From NCBI GenBank assembly GCA_946122785.1, contig CAMGYJ010000006.1, positions 66,093,676-66,157,675 on the forward strand: 64,000 nt of DNA, read 5' to 3'. The stretch comes from Linum tenue (taxonomy: Eukaryota; Streptophyta; Magnoliopsida; Malpighiales; Linaceae). The position numbers and the translations under genes are program-made. Under the pieces are notes generated by a model. The model saw only the letters and a program-made list of their open reading frames with translations. It did no database searches and was not told the origin of the DNA. Below, in pieces: positions 49,159 to 60,390 of this stretch; within the stretch, counting starts at the first letter, position 1; the number at the start of each line of letters is the position of its first letter.

Positions 49159-49765
49159 TAAAGTTGCTAAAGTGGCATTTGGGACCATATATTTGCTCGG
49201 TGTTGGAAACTTGAACTGAAACTGGAAGTCCTCCTATGCCGAGTCGTTTGGTATATAAGAAGACTGTTGGCTCTTGCGGTGTCGTTTAATTTATGCACTC
49301 ATTAATGGTCACTTGATGGCAATTTGTAAGCACTTGATGGTAATTGAGAATACTACACCTCCCCCTAGTAATTTGACATTACCACGTTTTCTTACTTCTT
49401 TTTCCAAATTCCATACCATCAATTCTCACAAACTAAACCTTATCCAAACGTGAGTTTTTTTTTTCAATTTCCACAAGTCAATTCCTTGGTTTTGTAAAAC
49501 ATGTAAATTCAGACAAGTTTCAACGTTTTAAAATTTCCACATCCAAACGACCCTAAATAAATCATGTGCAACATTTCAGTTGAATAATCTTGAGAACTAG
49601 TTTTTTTATTCAATTATTACATCGTATTTTTTGCACTAATTTTGAGCACTCATTAAATGTGTAGAGCATGTGGCTACAGAGGAGCAGAGTTCGAAATCCG
49701 GCAAAAAATCCGGTTGGCCCAATCGTAAAGACTTCTAAAAATGGAGTCAGTAGTCAACAAATTAA

Positions 49766-49963
49766 GTACAGTATTTTTATTGGGACTGTAGGATCCCCTC
49801 CAGATTTTAGAAGATCTCAAACGCTAAAGTACAAAGTATAGTATTTTTATTGGGAGTGTAGGATCCCCTGCAGATTTAGAAGATCTCAAACGCTAATAGT
49901 ACAAAGTACAGTATTTTTATTGGGAGTGGAGGATCCCTCGCATATTTAGAAGATCTCAAACAC
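49766..49963. repeat. Three-copy tandem repeat (about 70 bp)
   Basis: GTATTTTTATTGGGA followed by TAGGATCCCCT or a variant and AGAAGATCTCAAAC recurs three times at about 70-bp spacing. Confidence 0.85.
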
Positions 49964-50948
49964 TTTTGGAAGCCGCCATGGAAGCGAAGAGAGAAGGAGA
50001 AGAAAAAATCACAAAACAGTATACAAACATAAACAAATGTTACATAGAGTCGAACAAAAACAAAAAGCTGTACTTTCCCTAACTATTTTATCCTATTATA
50101 CATATGGCAACTTTCCTATCTTGTATACATTTTGGGAGCATGATCAACAAGTACGCGTCAATATAGCGCAGAAGAATCATCACATGAAGTAGGGTTCCAC
50201 AACACCTATTATGGAATCGCAACAACATGTGATGATTCTTCTGGCTATATTCAGACGGCGACTTATTGTCATTGCTCCCCTCCCTGCCTCTAACAAAGAC
50301 CCTGCATGGAGAGAAAAGGAGAAACAATACAACGAAGGATTTAGTTTAACAGTCATAACAATTACATAACTAAAGGAACTGAGATCTAAAATAATACGCA
50401 GTCTCATCATTACCACTGCACCCGAAAATAAAGCATGGGATAGGAGGACGAGAGGCGGATGGAGTTGATTTTCGGGGTTTCATATTGAGAAGATGGAAGA
50501 AAGGGTTCTTTTCAGGGATTGAGAGGAGGAGGAACGAACAGCAGCAGGAGATGGTTTTCGGAGTCTCATATTGAGAAGATGGAAGAAAGGGTTCTTTTCA
50601 AGGATCGGAGCACGGCCTATTAACGAATTTAAAGATTGACTCGTAATTACTTTTACTTTCCCTCCCTTCACATTTACTGAAAATTACAGTCCCTACCACT
50701 GCCTCGGCCTTGGTAACGCCAGCATTGGTTATGGGCAAAAGCGACTTTCCGAATTCGGCAATATCTGATTGGGTGACACGCACGCGACGAGGATCGAAGG
50801 TATTTCACCATCGAATCAAGGGAAAAGTTTAGGAATTGACGGTGGGAAATGGGGATGTACTTTTTTAAATAGTCTGAATTTGTAGATTAACTAACTTTTT
50901 CGTTTACCAACATTACTCTATTGATCTGGTTTATGTTATTCTAACTTG

Positions 50949-50981
50949 AAACCCTAAACCCTAAACCCTAAACCCTAAACC
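50949..50981. repeat. Short interstitial telomeric array, copy B
   Basis: About 4.6 units of CCCTAAA at the same relative position as in copy A. Confidence 0.95.
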
Positions 50982-50985
50982 AAAC

Positions 50986-52666
50986 CCTAATACACGAACC
51001 AATCAATATCATATACTCTACAACAATAAGAACACCTTATAGGCTTATACCGTAACCAATCAATAACATATATACTTTAAACCATCAACACCTTGCTCCT
51101 TCCCTTATACGTCCATAACCTTCAAGACCTTATACTGTATACCAACAACACCTTCTTCTATCTCCATCCCCAACTTTCAATTTATAATAAGTGTTTCCTT
51201 TGAAATATAAAATGGAACCCACCTTGGCAATTACTAGCATAATGTAGGGATGTAGATGAATAGAAATTGTTAAGTGATGAATTGCTAAAATTGATGATGT
51301 GGCGGTAGGGACCTCGTTTAGAAATTGTTGTTCAATTTTAGGGATGAAGATGATCAATACACTAACCCAATACCATATACTCTAAACCATCAAAACCTTA
51401 TACAATATCTTATTTTAGGGATGGAGATGATCAATACACTAACCCAATACCATGTACTCTAAACCATCAACACCTTATACAATATCGTATACCTATACGC
51501 TGATAAATTAAAATTATAACTTGCTTTTCAAAACATAAATTAAAAATTGATACCTCACTAAGTATCGAACCACAAACCTCTACTTTATTGACTAAGCAAA
51601 TAAGAGACAATTAACCAATTAAGCTACATCACATTGATGACCATCTTGCATAATTTCGCTTTCTTATTGAGTGAAGGGTTAAAATGATCGATAAATATAT
51701 CACAGGGGATTGTTTCAACTTCGGCGGGGACTGAGAGAGTGGAAAAGGGGTAATTATTCTACCAAAACAGAAAATAAAAGGGGGAATTAATGAAGAGTTA
51801 AATTGGACGGATTGTCTTTACCACGCCACTACAAAATCATTCGGAGCAAAAACACGCAGGTTCAAATCAAACAATAAATTATCAGCATTTATAAGCAGAT
51901 ATAAAGCATTTATAAGCAGATATAACGAATTATGTCTTAGTAATAAGGCATGATCAGCATTTATAAGCAAATATAAAGAAAATATATAATCGAGAAAAAA
52001 TAAGACAACACCTACCCTCACCCTTTAACCAATCGATACCATATGCTCTAAACCATCAACACCTTATAACCTACCCATATACCATATACTCTATACCATC
52101 AACAACCTAATACCCTAAGCAGTCAGTACCCATTTCCTCTAACATCAACACCTTATACAACAATCGTATACCTATACGCTGATAAAATTTTACATTTTGA
52201 AAATACTTGCCCAACTAAAGTACATAGGTACTTCAAAAGTGAAACTCTAACTTTCGTTTCAAAACATAAATTCAAAAAATATCCTCACTCAGTATCCAAC
52301 CACAAGCCTCTAATTAGTCTACAAGAGGTTTGTTATGTACGAGTGCATTGCATAAAGAGGGAAAATCGGTGAGAGAGTGGAATGGGATCTCAATTAATGA
52401 AGAGTTAAATTGGGCGGATTGTAGTTTACCTCGTACCGCTAAATGTGTAAAGAGACACGCTAACATTTACCAAATTCCAAAAAAGATGGAACACAGAATT
52501 ATGTTTAAATTGCGTGAACTCAATGAATGATCAGGATTTTAGAAGCAGAAGCAGATGAAAATAAGTAAAACAAAGAATCGCCACTGAGAGTCTGAGATAG
52601 ACAATTATCAAAGGCCCAACCTAATGACAATCCGGAACTCAGTATCTATTATCAACAAACTAGGTG
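50986..52666. repeat. Repeat-rich non-coding 3' part of the 15-kb element
   Basis: The phrases CCAATACCATATACTCTA and ACCATCAACACCTTATA recur many times (for example near 51000, 51130, 51370, 51445, 52030, 52085). A clear two-copy repeat of period 76 lies at about 51336-51488, and short direct repeats of GCATTTATAAGCAGATATAA lie near 51890-51930. No gene is supported. Confidence 0.6.
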
Positions 52667-53592
52667 TCATGGGTCCATGTACAAGCCCACGTTTGAATGT
52701 TATTTAAAAGCCTGCAAAAATCAATGATCAGACCCAGTCCAACTAGAATTAGTCCTAAACGCAGCGTTAATACATAAACACAAATTAAGGAGACCTCTCC
52801 ATCTGATTCGAATCAAATTAGGTCTTCTTCATCTCCTTCCTCAATCCTCTGGGTGAGACGAACACTGCATATCAGGAAACCTTAATTTCACCGAGTGATA
52901 GAAGTTTCGAGAAAATGACAATAACGCTAAGACAAGATGACAAAGCACTAGCGACATGAACCCTAGGGTTAGCAAATCTCTTTCAAGGGTTCTTTTGCAA
53001 ACGAAAAGTTTGATGAACACAATAATAGACATGGTCGCCGTAATCGTGTTAGAAAGAGTAAGGCGAGTAAATTCCGCACGGAAATAAAATGGCGATGAAC
53101 AAAACGTCGATTTGTGGATAAAAGGATTTGGGGTTCTAAACGATGATTATGTGAGGATTTCATATTGGATGGGGATCTTCTCTTCGAATGTGGATACATA
53201 GATTTGGCGTATGAAACATGATGATGTTGGGGATTTGAGATTGGATAGGGAGCTAAATCGAATGTGGATCAAATAATAAAAGGATTTGGGTTTCGAAACG
53301 ATGATTTTGTTGGAGATTTCAGATTTGATAGGCAGCTTATGATCGAACTTCGAACTTAGAGTTAGAGGGGACCCTCCAAGGCGAATGAGGGATCGTAGAA
53401 GGGAGACTGGAAATTGGTTAGGGCGGCGGGTCGTATCCATAGGGTTTAACCTCTTAATCGCTATCATTAAACCGGGTACAGTTAGGTTGAAGTCCGTAGA
53501 AGTCACCATAAACGCTTCGTGATGCATTTGGTAATTTTCCTTGCCCCCGGTTACCCGTACCCCGGATTTTGCCCTGGGCACCGTAGAACTGC

Positions 53593-53594
<2 letters not shown>
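52667..53594 (-). repeat. Right terminal inverted repeat of the 15-kb element
   Basis: Reverse complement of the left arm: nearly identical at the inner 400 bp (52667 to about 53073) and the outer 40 bp. The middle is longer than on the left, with repeated blocks such as CCCAAATCCTTTTAT on the - strand (near 53100 and 53280). Confidence 0.85.
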
Positions 53595-53628
<34 letters not shown>

Positions 53629-53632
<4 letters not shown>

Positions 53633-54402
53633 TTTTTTGTTCCTCCAAAATTTACCCTTGTCCCGGGACAAGGCCCAAGGGGTATCCCTCCGCCTATAAA
53701 ATTTTGGTATGCTCAATTAAAAGTTCTAATACGATGTCAATAACCAATTAATCAAAATAAGTCGAGGTCTGCTCGACTACATTGACTAGAGACACTCATG
53801 CATCTTCGTTGCTCTGATGTATAACTAGTGAGAAATTTGTAACATAACAAGAGCCGAGAAGTTCCAAGCTTGAGCTTAAGTGGAAATGGAGAATCCTCGA
53901 AACACTTTGTTGATGTGAGTAAGGACGAGTAATGAATACGTGGACTGGATTAGGTTACAAGACTTCAATTTTGGGGATTTAGTCGACTGATTAACCTTCT
54001 AAATTATTAATTTAAAGTAATATATTTCAAGAAGCAACCTTATTCCCAGACGTTTTGGAGTACTCTTTGTTTGGAGGGCAACAGACAAGCTCTGTCGTTG
54101 TCCATAAACATACCTATGTCTATGTCACTATGTGTGTATACACAAGACAAGAGCCGCTGCCTGCTGGGTTAGATTGTTTGAATTGAGGGGGGGTCTAATC
54201 CGGAAGAAGAAGATAAAATACAAATTAATACCTACTAATCTACTTAATTCATTAAATGACAAGATTTTAAGTAGTTTCGAGTTAATACGTAATTCGCAAT
54301 ATTAAAATAATGATGTGTTAGGTTTATTTGAAATCTACATTAAACTTTTGAGTTCACACCTATTAGGTCGAGCATTAGAAAAATCTACATTTATCCAGCA
54401 TG
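53629..54402. other. Intergenic DNA right of the 15-kb element
   Basis: No supported gene or repeat structure was recognised. Confidence 0.45.
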
Positions 54403-54410
54403 ACATCTTT

Positions 54411-54650
54411 CAGGGGCGGAGTCAGGATTTCGAGACCGGGAGGGACGAAAATAATTAAAAAAAATTATGTAACCAATGTGGAATGAAGTCGTGTGCTTTA
54501 AGATATAAATTAACCTTGACTATCATTAGACCACATAACTATTACATGATAAAATTTACAGAACAAGTTCTACTTATAAAACTTGTACTAAATATCCTTA
54601 AAGATCTAGAGGCCGGGGCCCACCCTAACTATAATGTAGCTTTGCCCCTG
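54411..54650. mobile_element. hAT MITE (240 bp, 8-bp TSD)
   Basis: The ends are CAGGGGCGGAGTCAGG and, inverted, CAGGGGCAAAGCTACA, flanked by the exact 8-bp duplication ACATCTTT (54403-54410, 54651-54658). Non-coding. Confidence 0.85.
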
Positions 54651-54658
54651 ACATCTTT

Positions 54659-56506
54659 GTTGGATTTGGGCGATGGATTTGCCAGTATGATAGATTTAAC
54701 CAACTCCTTTGTTTGTTGCATTAAAGAATTAGAAACCAAATACATGGGCCCACATATTTTGACAATTTTTAGATCCAAAATTGTGCACTCAATGAATTTG
54801 TACATCTCACCTTTCATTTGGGATTTGGTTGAGGGAAGACATATGTGGGATTCATGGTGCAAAAAGGTTAAAAATCCTTGATAAAAAAAGCAACTACTCA
54901 CGCAATAGATTCTTCCAAATCCGTAGTACAACAAATTCATCATAAATCCTAAGGTTTTAAAACTAAAAACCCTCATTTTCAAATCCAATAAGCAAACAAC
55001 AACAATCGTTGTAGTATACACAAGCGGTGATCATTTATACTATTTTGCCAAAAAACCAATAGCATCCTAATCATCAACCATATAAGAAAATCCTAAAGTT
55101 CATCGTTCATCATTACATTCATCAAATTCATATCTTAGATAGTGGGATATACATGTAGAAACCATTTTATCCTCCATGATTATGTGCACTTTTATGGTCC
55201 ACTACCAAGTCCTTTCTTACCATCAACATCAAATGAGAATGTGAGATTGAGATCTTTATAGATAATGATAATAATAAACAATCAATGAAAAGATTAGGAT
55301 AAAAAAATTAACAATGGCAAAGGCAAATGCACTTTATTTGTATCGACTTAAACCAAACATATATTATTTCTTCGAGAAACCTTTAACAAACGTATACTCT
55401 GTAACAGTTAACCAATGAGGTAAGAAAGCCAAACAAGTTACCTGCAGAAGCAGCTAGAGGTTGGTCCCGCCCAAATCAACTGCTTGCATACGGCAGGCAG
55501 CCACATGGACAATGTCTTCTCAATTATCAAGAAACTATGTCGACAGATTTTAATGTTCAAATCAAAGCATTAATTACCTTGATTGGTATAGGAATGGCTC
55601 ACATGCCCCACTTTGCATAACTTTCATCAATTATTTTCTGTTTTCTTCTCACTTCGTCAAGATGTTAATGTCTATTTGAGAGATGGAAGAAATGGTCGTT
55701 TCAGTTGATTAACTGAATTGACGAGTATCTTACATTGTTTAAACTGGTAAGGGAGTTGCTATTCAAGAAAATAGTTCTGAAGACGAATTTCACTATAGGG
55801 CTCCAACCAAAACAACAAAATGTACATTCTTGTTCAGAGTTCATGGGGGGGGGGGGGTTTAAATAGAGAGTGGGGCAAAATCGGGGGAATTGGTGGGAAT
55901 CACGATGTTTCTCTTGTTCATAAGTTTTGGTACAATACATGAGAGTGATTATTAAGGGATTCATTATAATCGTTGCCCCCTAATTCGGAGTGGAAACAAC
56001 TATTGACTTTTATTGGGTATCTTTTCTCCTCTTTTTCTTCAAATTGACCACCACTTTCCCTTCATTATTTAACTATCATCAAGTTTTCACTCTCTAAATT
56101 TTCCTTTCCCTCCCCAATTTCCCCCTTCTTCCGTGAACTGAGCGAGCCATAGGAGTATTCAATAATTGCTTCAACTGGAGTGTGAATGATCCTAAAGAGA
56201 TATTATAATTATTATTATTCCTTTGAAGGAGATTCCAAATGTGTTATGGATTGGGATGGATTTTTCGCTTTGCATTATCTATTATCATATATATATATAT
56301 ATGGTGTGGGTATCTAAAGGGGACAAGGTCCTACTCTTAGGAGAGGGACAAGGCGACGTCGTCCCATGAGTAGGGTTTGTTAGTTTTCACATGTCGTCCC
56401 ATCTTTGATTACATTTATATGAGGTGAAAGCAAAGGCTCCTTTCTTTCCTTGTGCCCATCATTTTCCTGAATTTGCCTTCTTCCTCTCCCACAGTTCCAT
56501 TTCCTT
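54659..56506. other. Intergenic DNA, nothing recognised
   Basis: AT-rich with only short ORFs. A run of 12 G lies at about 55847-55858 and a short (TA)n at about 56287-56301. Confidence 0.5.
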
Positions 56507-56514
56507 CCACCAAG

Positions 56515-57020
56515 TAGGGGTGGACATTTGGTCGGTTCGGTTTCGACCGAACCAAAATTATAAATACCGGGTTTTCGAAATCTCTCAAATCTCAAACCGA
56601 ATTCGAACCGAATTATAATTCGGTTCGGTCGGTTTAAACCAAATTATAATTAGGTTTGATTTTTAACACAAAACCAAATTTGTGAGGCTACTTGTATCTT
56701 CTCACTTTTAAATTATTTTTCACCCCTAATATAAACAATAAATATGCAATATATGCATAATCAATGATAAAATCAAACTTTTCAACACATAAGTCATAAA
56801 CATTTCAAATATTTAAGTATAAAAACAACTACAGACATAAAAATCCACCATTTGGAGGTTGCAATTGTAGTATTTCGATTTTTCAGACGGAATTTCGAAA
56901 TTTCGGTTCGGTTCAAAGAACCATGATTTCCGAAATATCCATATTTTTCTTCCAAATTCCGAACCAAATAGCATTATTTCGATTTCGATTCGGATTTACC
57001 GAACCGTTTGCCCACCCATA
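56515..57020. mobile_element. Non-autonomous hAT element (506 bp, 8-bp TSD)
   Basis: The ends are TAGGGGTGGACATTTGGTCG and, inverted, TATGGGTGGGCAAACGGTTC, flanked by the exact 8-bp duplication CCACCAAG (56507-56514, 57021-57028). Subterminal TTCGGTTCGG and ATTTCGATTTCG motifs surround an AT-rich core. Confidence 0.88.
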
Positions 57021-57028
57021 CCACCAAG

Positions 57029-57324
57029 TACCAAACATGACCCCTCCTCAAATGGATGAGAAGAGAGTGTCATTGTTAAAGTGCCTTTTGTCTTTCTCGT
57101 CGTCTCTTTGACAACGATGGAATCTTGGGCTTTGGCTTGGTTTTGGTTGGTTGCTGGCTAATAACAGAGAAGTTGGCCCTCCTGTCTTGGAACCCAAAAA
57201 GCCCAACCTTAAGGATAACAGATCCGGCCCATCAAAGACCGGGATAGTGATGAGAAATTATTGTTTTGCGTTTCATGTTCTGGGTTCAAGCAGTTCCTAA
57301 TTTCTTAAAGTTGGTATAAATAGC
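57029..57324. other. Spacer upstream of the PPR remnant's 3' end
   Basis: No feature recognised. Confidence 0.4.
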
Positions 57325-58620
57325 CTAAAATACAGGAAGCAGAGAGTTTGTATTGTGCTCTCTGCAAGAATAAGATCTTACAGGCGAAATTATGAAACCG
57401 CTTTGTGTCTCGAATGATGATCTCGCGACCTTCGAGAGCATCGACACAAGATTAGTGAATTCGTGACAATCACCACATCCCCTGAGGTTCTTGGTGATAA
57501 CCGGAGGCATTCATTGATTGGCACTCACCATAGATCAATGCCATAACCTCCAAGTAGCCCTTACCTTCTGTCGGAGGCCCTGAATGGCTGCAAGCTTTCA
57601 ACAAGTGGGTGAAAGTGGCATGATCAAGAGCTACATCACCTGTTAGCATCAGCTGGAAAGTTTCCACGGCTTCCTTCCCTTTCCCATGAACTCCATAGCT
57701 TGCGAGCATCCATGCTATGGAATCAGGATTTCTAATATGACTGAAAACCTTCTGTGAAGCGACCAATGAACCAAGTTTGGAATTCAATCTCAATAATCCA
57801 GTAGCTAGAGTTAGCTTCGGTCGAGACCTGTAATGAAGAGGAAGCCATGGATAGTCTCTGCCAGCTTGGCTGAACTGAGTTCTTCGCAGGCTTCAAGTAT
57901 TGTGATTAGAGTGGCTTGATCTGGTTCGATCCTGCTCTTCGTGAAACAATGAAGTACCCAATTCCTTCCTCTGGCTGTCCAGTTTGAACATGAACAGCAA
58001 TTATGGAGTTCCAGGAGCAAATTCGGAATTGGGATTGCCTTGAGCAATCCACTTGCACCATCTAAGTACCCAGACTTTCCATACAAGTTAATCAAAACGT
58101 AGCAATTCTCAGCTTGAGAAGCATTCCAAACTTCAGGACGAATCCATGAATATATGTATCAATATCCAGAGCTCTCGTCCCAGGGCATGGGTATATTAAT
58201 GGAATGATCTTACCTTCACTGGCTTCGACTCCTCTTTCGAGCTTCATGGGAGAGAAGGTCTTCAAGCAGTTACAAAGATCCCCTCCGAGCGAAAACCCGG
58301 ATATGAAGGAATTCCATGAGACCAAATCTCTGTCAGGCAATTCATCGAACCAGTCGCATGCATCTTTTGTGAAACCCAACCTTAAGCAGAGACCAACTGA
58401 TGACTGATGAACCCATCACCTTGCAATGAATCGAACGGCAGCTGGGGATAGATGCACAGGAGGTTACCGCCATGATTACAGCTGAAACGAGGGAGTCCAA
58501 GCTGAATAATCCATGGAGCTCTAGAGAAAGGCGAGAAGCAAGACAGAACCTTCTTGAAATGGCAAATTTCACAGGGAGGATAATCTGTTCAGCATTTCTG
58601 AAGATAGAAGCCGCCATTGC
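57325..58620 (-). pseudogene. PPR protein (PLS-DYW type) pseudogene
   Basis: Successive short ORFs in different frames read in order on the - strand: about 58620-58380 (CASIPSCRSIHCKVMGSSV), 58379-58092 (DACDWFDELPDRDLVSWNSF), 58095-57811 (EPDQATLITILEACEELSSA), 57793-57470 (NPDSIAWMLASYGVHGKGKE) and 57510-57325 (LRGCGDCHEFTNLVSML, a DYW-domain-like end). Intact PLS-DYW proteins act in organelle RNA editing. This copy has several frameshifts and a lost DYW terminus, and is shorter than most. It cannot make the protein. Ends are approximate. Confidence 0.75.
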
Positions 58621-59059
58621 TGAATTGAACAAAAGGAAACCGGGAAAAAGTCTCAATAAAATAGATAAAAAGGTGAACCACGAATACAAACAGATTGAGA
58701 ACAAACGAGACATTATCAGATATTAAGACCACGTTAAGGAGATATATATTTCAATTAGAATTAGGCAAGAAGCCAATCTTCCAGCATCATTTACATTCCA
58801 ACTGTGAGCCATTGCTACCAAATGAAGCAACATTCTTACTGCTTACCACTCATTAGTAGAAATAAATAACAGATGCAAGTGGGAACTCATAAGACTATAC
58901 AGTTAAGAGTCAGATGTAGTTACATACTTTCTATCTGCACAAAAATGTACCACAGAACGAGTTGAGAGTTATCAACGGGACAAGAGACACAAAAGAGGGA
59001 GCATTCCCCTTTCCATGTGCAAAATCGTTACCAGGGTCAATGCTCACGCTTCCATCTAT
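58621..59059. other. Spacer between two pseudogenes
   Basis: No supported feature. Confidence 0.4.
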
Positions 59060-60390
59060 TCATGTTCCTCCACTTGTCTCTGAAATCAACCTCGGTCCTA
59101 TTGTTGAAGCTCTGGCCCCGGGATCTGAGGATTTCCTTCCAAGACCCGACACCAAACTGCTGCACTCCATTGTGCAGAGCTCCTCCACTGACCACTTCCT
59201 GTTCTGCCTCCTCTGAAGCAAGCTGGGGTCAATAAGCAACTTTGGTGGAGAGCTGGGTGGCAGTTTCATCAGTGATGGTCTATCCTCTGGAGGGGTTGTA
59301 GGTCATTGCATATCAGCAGCATCATTTGTGGCACTGGTTCCTGGTTCTGGATTCATATTCTGTTTCTCAGTTTGGGTTTCCACCTCAGCAGGCTCTTGAT
59401 TTCCCAAGCCAGTTTCCAGAAAAGCTTCCGGCTGATTCGGTTGTGCATCAACCTCTTTTGCTAACTGCTTGTCTGGAACAGACTGGTAACTTGCAGTTTC
59501 TCCCACATCAGCAATCGTTGCAGGTGCACTGCGGTGATGGAGAGGTGCATTGGTTTAACAGCTGCACCCTTCCTCTTCTTGCTCTTCACAACATCTTCTC
59601 CTATCTTCTCAGAATCTCTGTCCTTCCTCTTCTTCATCTTCAGGATATCTTCACCCTCTTGCTCTTCTCCATTCCCTTCGCCATCAACTCCGTCATTAGA
59701 ACCCTCTCCTACCTTATCAGAACCCCTCATCCTTCCTCTTCGACATACGGTCACCCTCTCTCTTATCCCCATCTCCAACATTCTCAGAAATATATCTTCT
59801 TCTTCATTACCTTAACCATCAACCCCAACATTAGAAACATCTCCTGTCTTACCGGAATCCCCAACCCTCCACTTCGGAATATCTTCATCATGAGACCCTT
59901 TAGCCCCATCTCCAACATTCTCACAAAGATGCTTTTGTTCTTCATTCCCTGTACCATCAACCCCACCCTTAGAACCCTCACCTGTCTCACCATAACCCCC
60001 ATCCTTCATCTTCGGAACCTCTTCACTCTCTAGCCTACCACCATCTTCATCAATTCCGAAACGGCAATTCCATCTCTCCTATGATCCTATCACATTCCTC
60101 TATAATCTCAAACCATTCAATCATGCCTTCGGAGACAGATCCCTTACCAATCTCATCTTTGAACGAGCGAAGTATCACCGTCTTCTTCGAGCGCGAATCT
60201 TCGGCGGGGAAGGGGAGACCGACGTTCGCAAAAAAGGTTTTTCACTAGACTGCTGTCTGTGCTTCTCCAGATGACGAACTCCAGCGGACGTCGAACGATG
60301 TCTCCGTCCATTTTCCTCTCTTCGACTCCGGCCATTTTCAAGGAAATCTCCTGACCTCTCTGCGGTTCTCTTCTCGATCTTCGGCTTCAC
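59060..60390 (-). pseudogene. Lys/Glu/Gly-rich gene remnant with internal repeats, family not recognised
   Basis: Coding-like segments run right to left on the - strand: a basic start at 60390 (MKPKIEKRTAERSGDFLENG), then KKTVILRSFKDEIGKGSVSE and EWFEIIEECDRIIGEMELPF in another frame. Gly/Glu-rich repeats follow around GVDGTGNEEQ, ENVGDGAKG, SNDGVDGEGNGEE, then KMKKRKDRDSEK and KSKKRKGAA, then a Pro/Gln/Glu-rich part (DKQLAKEVDAQPNQPEAF), a TGA at about 59305-59303 and more in the same frame to 59060. Stops and frame changes break it at several points. Unannotated introns could explain some of these, so an expressed gene is not excluded. A low-complexity nuclear protein is a guess. Confidence 0.45.

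Larger units (their letters stand above)
49208..50985. repeat. Internal duplicated segment, copy B
   Basis: Homologous to copy A in the same orientation but longer. Extra sequence at about 49290-49550 ends in TCCAAACGACCCTAAATA and looks like half of a Tourist-type element. A three-copy minisatellite is also added (49766-49963). The stretch about 50090-50985 stays closest to copy A. Confidence 0.75.
38556..53594. mobile_element. 15-kb MULE-type element with 0.8-0.9-kb TIRs, transposase and Ulp1-like gene
   Basis: The left end (GGTGACTTCTACGGTGCCCA) and inverted right end (GGGCAGTTCTACGGTGCCCA) start long inverted repeats of 786 bp and 928 bp. Both ends abut (TA)n (38538-38555 and 53595-53628), so any target duplication is masked. 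Inside are a plant-transposon-domain ORF (39636-40487), a minisatellite, a Ulp1-like gene on the - strand (41934-43813), a MULE transposase on the + strand (44377-47145), then duplicated segments with telomeric repeats. MULEs carrying Ulp1-like genes are known in plants; this arrangement, with long TIRs and a third gene, is my reconstruction. All three genes read without stops, which suggests a potentially autonomous copy. Confidence 0.75.

Noticed and set aside
50480..50783. Short - strand ORFs in copy B, with relatives in copy A (48020-48316)
   Set aside because: The two copies differ by frame and many residues, and neither has a known domain, so a conserved protein is not supported.
54483..54881. 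132-codon + strand ORF
   Set aside because: It crosses the right end of a 240-bp hAT MITE and has no domain, so it is a chance reading frame.
59326..60033. 235-codon + strand ORF rich in Pro/Leu/Ser/Thr
   Set aside because: It is the complement of the charged repeats on the - strand, which look more protein-like; no domain is visible.
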